From assembly GCA_017308575.1 (NCBI GenBank), contig JAFKEQ010000001.1:682001-746000 (forward strand): DNA of 64,000 bases. The letters run 5' to 3'. The DNA is from Afipia sp. (GTDB taxonomy: Bacteria > Pseudomonadota > Alphaproteobacteria > Rhizobiales > Xanthobacteraceae). The notes below the pieces were generated by a model, which was not told the origin of the DNA, ran no database searches, and was given only the letters and a program-made list of their open reading frames with translations. Shown here in pieces: positions 63,462 through 64,000 of the stretch; position 1 is the stretch's first letter, and the number at the start of each line of letters is the position of its first letter. Made by a program: the position numbers and the translations under genes.

Positions 63462-64000
63462 TGGAGATGCGCGAGATGACGCAACAGCCCGCCGGCAAGA
63501 AGCCCCGTAAGAGCCGCGATGTTTTCATCGCGTCGATCTGCGGGTTCGTGGTCGCGCTGATGGTCGGTGCGTCCTATGCGGCGGTGCCGTTTTATAACTG
63601 GTTCTGCCGCGCCACCGGTTTCAACGGCACGACGCAAGTCGCGACCTCGTCGCCCGCGGGCACGCTGGAGCGCCGCATCGCCGTGCGTTTCGATTCCAAT
63701 GTGAGCGGCGGCCTGCCGTGGAAGTTCGAGCCTGAGCAGACCGAGATTTCGGTCAAGATCGGCGAGGTGGTGACGGCCTATTACACCGTGACCAATCAGT
63801 CCGCGCGTCCGACCTCGGGCCTTGCCGCCTACAATGTCGCGCCGCTGACGGCGGGCGCGTTCTTCCAGAAGATCAACTGCTTCTGCTTCACCGAACAGTC
63901 GTTCGGGCCGGGCGAGAAGCGCGAGATGGCGGTGGTGTTCTATGTCGATCCGGCGCTGGCCGCCGATCACGAATACGACGACCTCAACACCATCACCCTG
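63461..64000 (+). CDS. ctaG: Cytochrome c oxidase assembly protein CtaG/Cox11, partial
   Basis: The first 180 codons of a gene that runs off the window. After a basic N-terminus comes one membrane helix (about residues 25-45, [21 protein letters not shown]), then a periplasmic immunoglobulin-like domain with [17 protein letters not shown], the copper-binding [17 protein letters not shown] (CFCF motif) and MAVVFYVDP. Cox11 inserts copper into the CuB site of subunit I. ATG codons at 63461, 63467 and 63476 are all in frame; the first overlaps the coxF stop, suggesting coupling. The reading frame is open to the window end. Confidence 0.94.
   Translation, partial: MEMREMTQQPAGKKPRKSRDVFIASICGFVVALMVGASYAAVPFYNWFCRATGFNGTTQVATSSPAGTLERRIAVRFDSNVSGGLPWKFEPEQTEISVKIGEVVTAYYTVTNQSARPTSGLAAYNVAPLTAGAFFQKINCFCFTEQSFGPGEKREMAVVFYVDPALAADHEYDDLNTITL

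Overview
The window is a GC-rich, gene-dense stretch of core chromosome from an alphaproteobacterium. The best fit is the Bradyrhizobium/Afipia/Rhodopseudomonas group of the Hyphomicrobiales. The evidence is the gene families (two-domain dCTP deaminase, PodJ-like polarity factor, plant-type GshA, class I LysRS, coxB-coxA-ctaB-coxF-ctaG order), a SAM-II riboswitch ahead of metZ, and two interspersed palindromic repeats of the kind common in that group. The genus is inference; no rRNA is present. I see no prophage, transposon, integrase or CRISPR array.

Layout. 1-6.5 kb: end of hslO (Hsp33), apaG, an OpgC-type membrane acyltransferase translationally coupled to two tandem periplasmic SGNH proteins, a nested palindromic repeat, metZ with its SAM-II riboswitch, and dcd. 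6.6-18 kb: acyl-CoA dehydrogenase, MATE exporter, a degenerate REC-EAL protein, Ogt, tRNA-Gly(CCC), an OYE-family reductase, a ketopantoate-reductase-like enzyme, PRC-barrel protein, MFS symporter and a flavoprotein dehydrogenase. 18-28 kb: periplasmic ClpP-like protein, SCO1/SenC, a large glycosyltransferase, a row of substrate-binding protein, Pr6Pr membrane protein, lysK and ybaK, then an S24 repressor, DUF952-pyrD and a second MATE exporter.

28-38 kb holds the complete ligase-associated DNA damage response set: ATP-dependent ligase, MBL-fold exonuclease, Lhr-type helicase and PdeM endonuclease. It is split into two divergent pairs with a TPR-methyltransferase and an orphan branched-chain-amino-acid-type binding protein between them. 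38-46 kb: LysR/EamA divergent pair, an NRAMP-related transporter lacking the usual metal-binding signature, a TIGR02186 protein coupled to a TauE/SafE permease, and the PodJ-like protein.

46-53 kb is a fatty-acid beta-oxidation operon (fadE-fadA-fadB) divergent from a TetR regulator, with two matching operator-like boxes flanking a candidate promoter. 53-59 kb: a divergent glutathione S-transferase/MarR pair, gshA, a PAN-domain secreted protein, lepB, tldD and an IalB-family protein. 59.7-64 kb: the aa3 cytochrome c oxidase operon coxB-coxA-ctaB-coxF-ctaG, running off the right edge.

Most of the window is ordinary housekeeping. The more interesting points are the OpgC/SGNH cluster with a degenerate SGNH paralogue, the REC-EAL protein that has lost key residues in both domains, the split DNA-repair set, the paired TetR boxes, and the mutually exclusive hairpins behind the SAM-II aptamer. 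All functional calls rest on reading motifs by eye; no database search was run.
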